Source: Geobacter sp. UBA6151 (lineage in GTDB: Bacteria; Desulfobacterota; Desulfuromonadia; Geobacterales; Pseudopelobacteraceae). Taken from it: DNA of 14,389 bases. Below, one piece after another: positions 6,479 to 12,913 of the stretch (its first letter is position 1; the number at the start of each line of letters is the position of its first letter). Made by a program: the position numbers and the translations under genes. The DNA is taken from the NCBI GenBank assembly GCA_002423105.1, contig DIUT01000040.1, positions 1 to 14,389 of the forward strand, given 5' to 3'. A model generated the notes under the pieces. It saw only the letters and a program-made list of their open reading frames with translations, was not told the origin of the DNA and searched no databases.

Positions 6479-6531
6479 TTCAAATTGCAAATGTTGCACA
6501 ACATCAAAGAATCAGGTGGGGTTGAGCGGAC

Positions 6532-7371
6532 ATGTCCTGGCAGGCCATAGGCATATTTGATTCCGGTGTAGGGGGCTTAACGGTATTGCGGGAAATCATG
6601 CGCGCACTCCCACAGGAAGACACCATCTATTTTGGCGACACCGCACGGGTCCCTTACGGCACCAAATCCCCGGATACCGTTATCCGCTATTCTCAGGAGA
6701 TCGCCTCCTTTCTGGTAACCCGCGACATCAAGCTGCTGGTGGTTGCCTGCAACACAGCATCGGCAGTGGCATTGCCCACACTCAGGCGACAGCTTTCCAT
6801 CCCGGTTGTGGGGGTAATCGAACCGGGCGCCAAACGGGCAGCAGAAGTAACCAGGCGAGGGGTGGTAGGTGTCATCGGCACCTCCGGCACCATCCGTAGC
6901 AGCGCCTATACCCGCGCCATCAAGCGCTTGAATCCGGAGATATCCGTACTATCACGCGCCTGCCCTCTGTTTGTGCCGCTGGCTGAAGAAGGCTGGATCG
7001 ACAACGATATAGCGCGGCTCACCGCCACCACCTACCTTGAAGAACTGCGTCAAACCGGCGTGGACACTTTGGTTCTTGGCTGCACACACTATCCGCTACT
7101 GAAAAAAATCATTGCCGAGATCATGGGGCCGGACGTCATCCTGGTTGACTCGGCGGAAGAGACAGCCCGCACGGTCAGCTCGATCCTGAGCGAAAAACAG
7201 CTGTTGCGTCCTGCCGCTGAGCAGGGCAACAACCACTACTTCGTAACCGATGTACCTGCCGGTTTCATCAGGACGGGAAATCGTTTTCTAGGTGGCAGGC
7301 TGGGTGATGTCTACCAGGTCTCCCTGGAAGAATGCCGCATGTCATCACCTGACAAGGAACTGAAATCATGA
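6532..7371 (+). CDS. murI: Glutamate racemase
   Basis: This enzyme interconverts L- and D-glutamate in the cytoplasm, supplying D-glutamate for peptidoglycan. The 279-residue length is normal for the family. Signature segments are present: FDSGVGGLTVLREI (D10, S11), YFGDTARVPYGTKS, VACNTASA with catalytic C73, and LGCTHYPLL with catalytic C184 and the adjacent H186. The start at 6532 follows a G-rich purine stretch. The stop overlaps the start of the GerMN gene (ATGA), giving translational coupling. Upstream is a clear sigma70-type promoter. It is divergent from the DUF523 gene. Confidence 0.97.
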   Translation: MSWQAIGIFDSGVGGLTVLREIMRALPQEDTIYFGDTARVPYGTKSPDTVIRYSQEIASFLVTRDIKLLVVACNTASAVALPTLRRQLSIPVVGVIEPGAKRAAEVTRRGVVGVIGTSGTIRSSAYTRAIKRLNPEISVLSRACPLFVPLAEEGWIDNDIARLTATTYLEELRQTGVDTLVLGCTHYPLLKKIIAEIMGPDVILVDSAEETARTVSSILSEKQLLRPAAEQGNNHYFVTDVPAGFIRTGNRFLGGRLGDVYQVSLEECRMSSPDKELKS

Positions 7372-7970
7372 AACACAAACGACGGATAGGCGCCGACATC
7401 ATCGTACCGTTCATGCTGATCGCCGTAGTCTTCGGCGGTCTGTTCTGGCAGAAGTATCGCGAGGCAACCGTCCTCCCCACTGTGCCTCCAGCGCAGCAGG
7501 GAGATGCGGCAATTCGTAAGGTGGTGCTGTTCTTTGCCAACCAGGATGGACGGCTTGCCAGGGAGGCGCGGGAAACCGAGCGTTGCAATGATGCCACAGA
7601 CTGCGCCCGCTCACTGCTGGAAGAACTTTTCAGCGGACCCGTGGGTGATTTTGACGACCTGTTGCCGGAATGGGCTTCGGTAAACTCGGTACACCTTGAA
7701 GGCAACATCGCAAAAATCGATCTGGACAGAGTATTTGCAGACGAGCTGCCCTCCGGCAGTTCATCGGAAATGCTGGCGGTCTATGCCATTGTCAACACCA
7801 TCTGTGCAAATCTCCCCGAAATCAGCAGGGTCAAGATCACCATTGACGACAACCCTCAGTCACGGCTGAAGCACCTGGACCTCTCTGAGCCTCTGGAGCC
7901 GGATTACACCCTTGAAGCTGCTCCGGCAGCGGCGTCCCCCCAGCCACCGGACAGTAGCAAGCCGAGGTAG
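7368..7970 (+). CDS. GerMN-domain protein, membrane anchored
   Basis: A 200-residue protein. Residues 1-8 are basic, residues about 9-27 (ADIIVPFMLIAVVFGGLFW) form one membrane segment without a lipobox, and residues about 48-180 are a GerMN (sporulation/germination-related) domain with the usual pattern ending in VYAIVNTICANLPEISRVKITIDD. The C-terminus is a proline-rich tail. The domain probably lies outside the cytoplasmic membrane; in non-sporulating bacteria its role is thought to concern the cell envelope, but is not established. Its start overlaps the murI stop by four bases, fitting a cell-wall operon. Confidence 0.85.
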   Translation: MKHKRRIGADIIVPFMLIAVVFGGLFWQKYREATVLPTVPPAQQGDAAIRKVVLFFANQDGRLAREARETERCNDATDCARSLLEELFSGPVGDFDDLLPEWASVNSVHLEGNIAKIDLDRVFADELPSGSSSEMLAVYAIVNTICANLPEISRVKITIDDNPQSRLKHLDLSEPLEPDYTLEAAPAAASPQPPDSSKPR

Positions 7971-7974
7971 CAGC

Positions 7975-8280
7975 ATGGTTCTGGGTTACAACCACAATGT
8001 CACCTACAAGAGCGAGGTTTTCCACGTCCAGACCGAGGACAGCGGCATTCGCAATCCGCACATCACCACCCTGCTCTACCGTGCCGGAGTCATACTCGCT
8101 TCCCGGAAGACCAGCTATGCCGACATTCTCAAGATCGAACAGCTTGAAGCGGTTGTGGAAGACCTGATGAAAGAGCAGCACAAGGATATGATGCGCCGTC
8201 TGAAAAACGGCGAATTTGATCACAAGATATTTGGAACCACTCCACCAGCTCCCCCCCTGCCCCGGAACCAGTCAGGATGA
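7975..8280 (+). CDS. Conserved small protein of Deltaproteobacteria, function unknown
   Basis: The 101-residue protein begins MVLGYNHNVTYKSEVFHVQTEDSG and continues with HITTLLYRAGVILASRKTSYADI, a pattern I recognise as widespread in Geobacter and Myxococcus relatives but without known function. The start at 7975 is preferred because GAGGTAGCAGC lies directly upstream, although the frame is open to an ATG at 7912 inside the preceding gene. Residues about 60-82 form a helix (EAVVEDLMKEQHKDMMRRL) and the tail is proline-rich. It follows the GerMN gene by four bases, so it is the last gene of the murI operon. No terminator was seen between it and the tRNA promoter. Confidence 0.85.
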   Translation: MVLGYNHNVTYKSEVFHVQTEDSGIRNPHITTLLYRAGVILASRKTSYADILKIEQLEAVVEDLMKEQHKDMMRRLKNGEFDHKIFGTTPPAPPLPRNQSG

Positions 8281-8372
8281 AGCAGTACAAACTTCTTCAA
8301 CGTCAAAAAACCCCTAAAACCGTATAAAATCAACAGCCTGCAAAAAAACAACAAACAACCACTAAAAATTTA

Positions 8373-8401
8373 TTGACTATTCCAACAAAGCAGCCTATAA
8401 A
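8373..8401 (+). promoter_or_regulatory. Promoter of the tRNA-fMet gene
   Basis: TTGACT (8373-8378) and TATAAA (8396-8401) with an exact 17-base spacer, 17 bases before the mature tRNA. Apart from this promoter, the AT-rich stretch 8281-8418 shows nothing. Confidence 0.75.
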
Positions 8402-8418
8402 GTTAATTCTTCAATTGT

Positions 8419-8495
<77 letters not shown>

Positions 8496-8503
8496 AAATA
8501 TTC

Positions 8504-8540
8504 AAGGACTTATCCAATACAAGGATAAGTCCTTTTCTTT
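8504..8540 (+). terminator. Intrinsic terminator after tRNA-fMet
   Basis: AAGGACTTATCC (8504-8515) and GGATAAGTCCTT (8523-8534) form a perfect 12-bp stem with a 7-base loop, followed by a T-rich run to 8540. It lies eight bases after the tRNA CCA. Confidence 0.9.
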
Positions 8541-8552
8541 TGTGCGCTCTAC

Positions 8553-8576
8553 AGGTGAACCTTTAGGTGAACCTTT
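8553..8576. repeat. Perfect tandem 12-bp repeat next to the tRNA terminator
   Basis: AGGTGAACCTTT occurs twice head to tail (8553-8564 and 8565-8576). Read leftward it encodes KGSPKGSP within a short open stretch of about 33 codons. It may be part of an attachment site or a leftover of an integrase tail. The remainder of 8541-8683 shows nothing else. Confidence 0.5.
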
Positions 8577-8683
8577 CCTCAATCGTATTGTCTCCCAGGT
8601 AAGTCAAAACGACCTATAAAATAACGTGGGCAGCTATGGGCAAAAAGTTTGAACGCATGGCAGCTTGATAGTATTGTGAGGTT

Positions 8684-9286
8684 ATGACACAAGCTGATCG
8701 ACACAAAGAAATCATGCGTATTCTGATGGCGATGCTTGCCGGCAAGCGTCCAGAACCGCCTGAACGCGCAAGGTTGGCCGAGCTTGCTGGTTTTAAGCGT
8801 GGAGGCAAAGGCGCTCCAAGTAGGACAAGAGAATCTGCGCTTTACATAAAGGATTCGGATTTCAAAACCGCTGAAACGATGAAACTTCTGGCAGAACGGA
8901 TACTATCTCATTTCTACAACTCCCCTCGTACAATATGGCTATCACCAGACCCGGTACAAAAACCGGGACGGCCTGTTGGTTCTTATGACAAGTCCGTTAA
9001 AGAGCGCCGCATAGAAACAGTACATTTAGTTCAAGCCGATCTCAAGGCAGGAAAGCCCAAGATCGCCTCTTGTATTGACCACGTCAAAACAAGGTCAGAT
9101 CGCACAGACGAAACTGGCCACTTCTCCAAGAAGCGCGTGGCAATCCGTGACTATAACATTGGTATAAGCGAGATTGCAGCCGAACAGGACAGCCTTCAGC
9201 GACAAGAGCAATACCAGGAACAAACCTCACATATCTCCAATAGCCTGCACTACGTTTTTAAGAAACACACCAACACTCGCAACTAA
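8684..9286 (+). CDS. Hypothetical phage-element protein
   Basis: A 200-residue basic protein, not recognised. Its N-terminal 40 residues look helical (HKEIMRILMAMLAGKR, then RARLAELAGFKRGGKG) and could form a DNA-binding unit. The middle has KPGRPVGSYDKSVKERR, an AT-hook-like GRP in a basic context. The C-terminal part is rich in Q and K. GAGG lies only two bases before the ATG at 8684, so the start is not certain. It is the first gene of the element next to the tRNA, where control or integration genes are common; function remains unknown. Confidence 0.6.
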   Translation: MTQADRHKEIMRILMAMLAGKRPEPPERARLAELAGFKRGGKGAPSRTRESALYIKDSDFKTAETMKLLAERILSHFYNSPRTIWLSPDPVQKPGRPVGSYDKSVKERRIETVHLVQADLKAGKPKIASCIDHVKTRSDRTDETGHFSKKRVAIRDYNIGISEIAAEQDSLQRQEQYQEQTSHISNSLHYVFKKHTNTRN

Positions 9287-9312
9287 CCCCACACACAATT
9301 AAATAATTATTT

Positions 9313-9389
9313 GTCACCCACAACCATTTGTTATTACGGGATAATCCGGGATAACCTATGGTCACATTATGGATCTCAGGGGGTGTCAC
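9313..9389. promoter_or_regulatory. Short repeats upstream of the excisionase-like gene
   Basis: CGGGATAA occurs at 9337-9344 and 9347-9354, ten bases apart. GTCAC occurs three times (9313, 9361, 9385), the last two within similar contexts (GGTCACATTATGG and TGTCACATGG). Spacing of about one helical turn suggests a protein-binding region, but the sites are short. Confidence 0.35.
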
Positions 9390-9620
9390 ATGGCAATAGA
9401 CTTGACCGCACTGGCGGATAAATGGCCGTCAGCATTAGTAGCAAGAGAGGAAGTAGACGTTTTTACCGGCGGGGTAATGTCACCCAAAACCCAGGCAAAT
9501 CTGGATTGTCGCGGCGAAGGCCCAGAAGGTGCAATCCGTATTGGCCGCAAAGTGGCGTATCCGGTGACTACTTATGTGTCGTGGTTGTCACAGCGTGCCA
9601 GCTTGGCCAAAGCGTCGTAA
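9390..9620 (+). CDS. Small AlpA/excisionase-like DNA-binding protein
   Basis: From the start at 9390 the protein has 76 residues: DLTALADKWPSALVAREEV, then SPKTQANLDCRGEGPEG, then IRIGRKVAYPVTTYVSWL. This is the pattern of short MerR/AlpA-type winged-helix proteins next to phage replication genes, with recognition helix and a final helix after the wing. An AGGGGGTGTCAC site precedes the ATG at 9390 and supports it over an in-frame ATG at 9369. Such proteins act in excision or as regulators; which one applies here is unknown. Confidence 0.72.
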   Translation: MAIDLTALADKWPSALVAREEVDVFTGGVMSPKTQANLDCRGEGPEGAIRIGRKVAYPVTTYVSWLSQRASLAKAS

Positions 9621-9675
9621 GGGAGCCACAGCCATTCCGACACGACCAGACACCACCACCGACAACCCCGATCTC

Positions 9676-9867
9676 ATGGCCTATGCAGCCAAAAAGGCTG
9701 GACGCGTCCCACCTATTGCCTGGAACCGCGAGCTACATCACGCTATCGCCACCATCCCGGCAGAGCTGGCGACAGAGTTCTATGCTGATAAAGAGTTGCA
9801 ACTGTATCTGACCTGGAAGCGTGCTGTGTGGCGTGAAGTACAACAGGCAGGCAGGGGTCGAGGATAA
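9676..9867 (+). CDS. Small hypothetical protein between excisionase-like and replication genes
   Basis: With the ATG at 9676 the product has 63 residues (MAYAAKKAGRVPPIAW, then helical KELQLYLTWKRAVWREV). No ribosome site precedes this ATG. A better placed alternative is ATT at 9634, with GGGAG eight bases upstream, which would give 77 residues starting MPTRPDTTTDNPDL; this N-terminus resembles that of the next gene (MPATDTTPPPT). The frame is open further left to 9574. Its end overlaps the ribosome site of the replication gene, suggesting coupling. Not recognised. Confidence 0.55.
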   Translation: MAYAAKKAGRVPPIAWNRELHHAIATIPAELATEFYADKELQLYLTWKRAVWREVQQAGRGRG

Positions 9868-9871
9868 CACC

Positions 9872-10618
9872 ATGCCTGCCACCGACACGACACCGCCACC
9901 GACAAAACAGGGTAATTGGATTCCGCTCAGCAAGCTGTTGGTCAAATTTCTCCCCGCAGATCGTCCATACACGCCACTTGAGGCCATGTATTCGTTGACT
10001 TGCGACTACGATAACAACAACACAGCCACTGTCTCTGGTTATGCGGCACTTTGGTGTTGGTCCCGTGGGAGGGTGGAGCGCTTCTTGTGGGACGCTGGGT
10101 TATTTATTGAGTACGAATCAACCACCAGCACCCAACGCAACAAACGGGGCCATTTGGTTACGATAAAACGAGCAAATAGCGAACAAATAACAGACATAAA
10201 ACGAGCAAATAACGAGCAAATAAACTTTATTGATTCCAGATGGTTACAGTCCGCATCAGACATAAAGCGGACAAATAACGGACATAAAACGAGCAAACGA
10301 CAGATCACTACTACTTATCCTGATCCTTATCCTGAACCACTACCTATATATATCCCGGCCAAAGAGTGGGACGCATTCCTACAGATGCGAAAACAAAAAG
10401 GTAAGCCACCCACAGACCACGCCAGGCAGCTCCTGCTTGACAAGCTGGGCAAGATGCACAGTAAGGGCGTTGATATTGCTGACGTACTCAACAGGTCTAC
10501 CATTAATGGCTGGTTGGATGTTTTTGAACCGAAGCAGCCACGACAGACCGCAAAACCAGAAGGGAAGCCGTCTTATGGGACCGATCCAGGCACCAAGCAG
10601 TTCCTCGCACGAGCATAG
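9872..10618 (+). CDS. Phage replication initiator, lambda O-like
   Basis: From the ATG at 9872 (GAGG upstream) the protein has 248 residues. Residues about 15-100 look like the winged-helix DNA-binding domain of phage O-type initiators (WIPLSKLLVKFL, YTPLEAMYSLTCDYDNN, then GYAALWCWSRGRVERFLWDAG). Residues about 100-150 are a polar linker rich in KRAN/NEQI that is encoded by an iteron array. Residues about 163-230 (PAKEWDAFLQMRKQKGK, then QLLLDKLGKM) resemble the C-terminal part of such proteins, which contacts the helicase loader. The next gene, overlapping by 44 bases, is that loader. Role: recognise the origin in its own gene and load helicase for element replication. Confidence 0.78.
   Translation: MPATDTTPPPTKQGNWIPLSKLLVKFLPADRPYTPLEAMYSLTCDYDNNNTATVSGYAALWCWSRGRVERFLWDAGLFIEYESTTSTQRNKRGHLVTIKRANSEQITDIKRANNEQINFIDSRWLQSASDIKRTNNGHKTSKRQITTTYPDPYPEPLPIYIPAKEWDAFLQMRKQKGKPPTDHARQLLLDKLGKMHSKGVDIADVLNRSTINGWLDVFEPKQPRQTAKPEGKPSYGTDPGTKQFLARA
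10168..10299. repeat. Iteron array within the replication gene, probable origin
   Basis: Eleven-base repeats of the form RCGRRCAAATA start at 10168, 10179, 10201, 10212, 10267, 10278 and 10289, with related ACAGACATAAA/TCAGACATAAA copies at 10190 and 10256. All starts differ by multiples of 11, in two blocks of five and four copies separated by 33 bases. Because 11 is not a multiple of three, neighbouring copies are read in different frames, so the repeat is a DNA feature and not a protein repeat. An AT-rich stretch (about 10340-10352) follows. This matches the arrangement of the lambda origin within gene O. Confidence 0.75.
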
Positions 10619-11351
10619 CTGTCAGTATTGCGGCACCGGACTGCCGATCATGCACCAGTTCAGCGACATGGTAGTGCATGGCAGCTGCCACTGTGATGCA
10701 GCCACAGCAGACCGCAACCATCAGGAGCAAGAGCGCCGGAAACTCGAAGAGCAACGCCGCCAACACAAGGAGGAGCGGCGTTACAGGGACCGGCTAACCC
10801 GTAGCGGGATCCCGGCCAGATACCGGACCGGCACCCTGGCTGACTTCGATTCTGCCCACAACAAGGCGGCACACGTTGCTGCTGTCGGATACGTTACGGA
10901 CTTCGCCAAGCACAGGCGGGACGGCAAAGGGCTGTTCTTGATCGGCGAAGTAGGCAGGGGCAAGACCCGGCTGGCAACCATCATTGCCTTGGAGGTATTG
11001 CGGCAGGGCTTCAGTGTCAGATACTCATCGACAGTAGATCTGCTGGAGCGGATCAAAGGCGAGTTCGGCACCAGCAACGCCGGGAACACACTCAGGGGCT
11101 ATTTGGACGCCGACCTTGTTGTTCTGGATGACATCGGCAAAGACCACCGGACTGAGTGGTCGGAGTCAACGATCTTTCAGATAATCAACGACCGATACGA
11201 ACAGACCAGGCCGCTGATTATCACCAGTAACCTGGGTATCGACGATTTGCGCAGACATTATCAATGGAGTGGGGACGCCATTGTAAGCCGGGTTTTTGAG
11301 TCTTGTCAGGGTTTACTCCTGACCGGTCCAGACTGGCGGTTGCAGAGGTGA
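10575..11351 (+). CDS. DnaC/DnaI-type helicase loader ATPase
   Basis: From the ATG at 10575 (GAAGGGAAG upstream; the open frame extends left to 10437 inside the replication gene) the protein has 258 residues. It has a probable zinc site near the N-terminus (C16, C19, C38, C40), a charged helix (residues 48-73), and an AAA+ core with Walker A GEVGRGKT (124-131), Walker B LVVLDD (181-186) and an ITSN sensor segment. It would load the replicative helicase at the origin together with the upstream initiator. The N-terminal zinc site is like that of DnaI and phage loaders. Its stop overlaps a small coupled reading frame. Confidence 0.9.
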   Translation: MGPIQAPSSSSHEHSCQYCGTGLPIMHQFSDMVVHGSCHCDAATADRNHQEQERRKLEEQRRQHKEERRYRDRLTRSGIPARYRTGTLADFDSAHNKAAHVAAVGYVTDFAKHRRDGKGLFLIGEVGRGKTRLATIIALEVLRQGFSVRYSSTVDLLERIKGEFGTSNAGNTLRGYLDADLVVLDDIGKDHRTEWSESTIFQIINDRYEQTRPLIITSNLGIDDLRRHYQWSGDAIVSRVFESCQGLLLTGPDWRLQR

Positions 11352-11461
11352 AGCGCACGCCAAAACAGCAAACCGGCTGCCCTGCATGGATACTTGATGG
11401 CGTCCGCAAAATACGAGAACAGGCCACACAGCCAACAAAATCAAAGGAGATAAAAAAATGA
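11348..11461 (+). CDS. Possible 37-residue coupled small protein
   Basis: A GTG start overlaps the stop of the helicase loader (GTGA, 11348-11351), and the reading frame's own TGA overlaps the ATG of the next gene (ATGA, 11458-11461). The product is basic (VKRTPKQQTGCPAWILDG, then VRKIREQATQPTKSKEIKK). Exact four-base overlaps on both sides suggest a real translationally coupled gene. The start has little room for a ribosome site, and nothing is recognisable in the protein. Confidence 0.45.
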   Translation: MKRTPKQQTGCPAWILDGVRKIREQATQPTKSKEIKK

Positions 11462-11967
11462 ACAACGAAATAACCTTATCCGAAAACGCCCTTGACCGCC
11501 TTAACCACCTTGTCAAAAACGCTCTTACAACTGACTGTGAGGACACCCGCCACGATTGCCTATGTGAGGCCGACCGGCTGCTTAACCCCGGTGACTGGCG
11601 GACCCTCACAGCGGAAGAATCCATTGCAGCGGCAGCCGACCAACCGCAGGCGCCGGACCTTATAAAGCTGCTGTACCAAAGCAAAGCCGTGACCGAGGCC
11701 GAAGCGCTCACAACTGGGCAGCTACATGCACAACGCTTGCTCCATCAGACACCTGACTGGGATTTGCTGATGCAGATGATGGCCGCTATCCAAGATTACG
11801 AAAAAAGCGGCGTGCTGGACCTGGGCGGCATCCTTGATGATGAGTTCAAGGCTGATTTGCTGGCATATCCTGCACACCTTCAGCACATGGTCTTTGCCGG
11901 TTTTTTTGAAGAGGTGACGGACATTTATCAAGCAGTGGTCCTGCTGGACGAGACCGGCAACGCATAG
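11458..11967 (+). CDS. Hypothetical acidic helical protein
   Basis: A 169-residue acidic, mainly helical protein that I do not recognise. AAGGAG lies nine bases before the ATG. Residues 1-45 carry a C-x(6)-C-x-C pattern (ALTTDCEDTRHDCLCEAD), and residues about 95-160 are hydrophobic helices with WDLLMQMMAAIQDYEK and HLQHMVFAGFFEEVTDIYQAVVLLDE. It follows the helicase loader closely, so it probably belongs to the replication operon. About 70 bases with a GC-rich hairpin separate it from the next gene. Confidence 0.7.
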   Translation: MNNEITLSENALDRLNHLVKNALTTDCEDTRHDCLCEADRLLNPGDWRTLTAEESIAAAADQPQAPDLIKLLYQSKAVTEAEALTTGQLHAQRLLHQTPDWDLLMQMMAAIQDYEKSGVLDLGGILDDEFKADLLAYPAHLQHMVFAGFFEEVTDIYQAVVLLDETGNA

Positions 11968-11989
11968 ACAGGCCCACCACAGGGGGACT

Positions 11990-12014
11990 CCGGTCCACTC
12001 CCTCCGGTGGCCGG
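11990..12014 (+). other. GC-rich hairpin between early and DUF5681 genes
   Basis: CCGG-T-CCAC (11990-11998) pairs with GTGGCCGG (12007-12014) around an eight-base loop, with one bulged T. There is no T run, so it is not a clear intrinsic terminator. It may attenuate transcription or stabilise the upstream message. Confidence 0.35.
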
Positions 12015-12038
12015 CCTGATAAAAACAATGAAAGATCA

Positions 12039-12488
12039 ATGAGTATGGCATTCAAACCCGGACAATCAGGCAACAGCGCAGGCAGGCCCAAAGGCAGCAG
12101 AGACCGGCGCACCGAACTGCGCGGACTTTTACAGCCGCATGCATCGGCATTGATCGAAAAAGCCGTCAACATGGCACTGAGTGGCGACACCACCGCCCTG
12201 AAACTTTGCCTTGATCGGATTATCCCGGCGCTAAAACCGCAATCAGAGCCGGTAAAGCTGGACCTACCCACCGGCACCCTGACCGAACAGGCGGCGGCAA
12301 TATTCCGGGCGGTTGCAGATGCAGAGATTACAAGCGACGAGGGCGCGGCGCTCATTGGCATTCTGCATAATCAGGCCCGCATACAGGACGCCGACGAAAA
12401 CCACGGCAACATCAAAAAAATGACATCGCTGCTTGCGGCACTACAGCCGGAATCAGTAAAAACGCGGGGCTACTACCCCAGGAGGTAA
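12039..12488 (+). CDS. DUF5681 protein (often next to phage terminases)
   Basis: A 149-residue protein with the DUF5681 signature at the start: AFKPGQSGNSAGRPKGSRDRR. This basic motif is typical of small proteins preceding large terminase genes and is thought to be a DNA-binding or small-terminase-like domain. The remainder is helical (ALIEKAVNMALSGDTTALKLCLDRIIP, then GALIGILHNQARI). A second ATG at 12045 matches the usual family start, and both lack a strong ribosome site. No large terminase follows. Its stop overlaps the region of the next start. Confidence 0.75.
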   Translation: MSMAFKPGQSGNSAGRPKGSRDRRTELRGLLQPHASALIEKAVNMALSGDTTALKLCLDRIIPALKPQSEPVKLDLPTGTLTEQAAAIFRAVADAEITSDEGAALIGILHNQARIQDADENHGNIKKMTSLLAALQPESVKTRGYYPRR

Positions 12489-12493
12489 TGCAA

Positions 12494-12913
12494 ATGCGCA
12501 CAAAAACAGAAATCAAAAAGATCGAGGCAACGCCGGAGGTACAGATTGCACAGCGCTTGGAGGCCAGCATTAACGCAAAACTCAACCATGACGGACGCTG
12601 GGAGATGCTCAACCCCGTTGAGGCCGTTTTAAGACTGAGCCATTTAACGAGGGAGGAAAGCGATTTTTACGGCAATCTCAACGGTTGGCTTGATCCATAC
12701 TATGGCGGCGTGGACTGGGATTTAGTACCGGAGCGGTTGCTGGCAGAGATTGTCCACCAGGGGCAGGGCTTGCAGCCTCTGCAATATCTGTATCCTGCAC
12801 CGGGCCTTAAACCGGTTATTGATGCGGCGGACCCGGATGACATCACGGCCTTTTTGCAAGGGGGGCTTACCCTTGACCAGCTCAAGGAGAAGCACAGCGG
12901 GGCCACGCCATGA
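12494..12913 (+). CDS. Hypothetical phage-element protein
   Basis: From the ATG at 12494, eight bases after AGGAGG, the product has 139 residues; another ATG at 12488 overlaps the upstream stop but is too close to that ribosome site. The sequence has an N-terminal charged helix, then NPVEAVLRLSHLTREESDFYGNLNGWLDPYYGG and a C-terminal acidic part ending in FLQGGLTLDQLKEKHSG. I do not recognise it. Its stop overlaps the start of the long following gene (ATGA), so the two are probably coupled and functionally linked, for example as a tail assembly protein before the tape measure, but this is only positional inference. Confidence 0.7.
   Translation: MRTKTEIKKIEATPEVQIAQRLEASINAKLNHDGRWEMLNPVEAVLRLSHLTREESDFYGNLNGWLDPYYGGVDWDLVPERLLAEIVHQGQGLQPLQYLYPAPGLKPVIDAADPDDITAFLQGGLTLDQLKEKHSGATP

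Noticed and set aside
10168..10299. CRISPR array
   Set aside because: Repeats are 11 bases, mostly directly adjacent and inside a coding gene, with no spacers of regular length and no cas genes.
11971..12016. Intrinsic terminator after the 169-residue gene
   Set aside because: The GC-rich inverted repeat is followed by TGATAAAAAC and not by a T run, so termination cannot be claimed.
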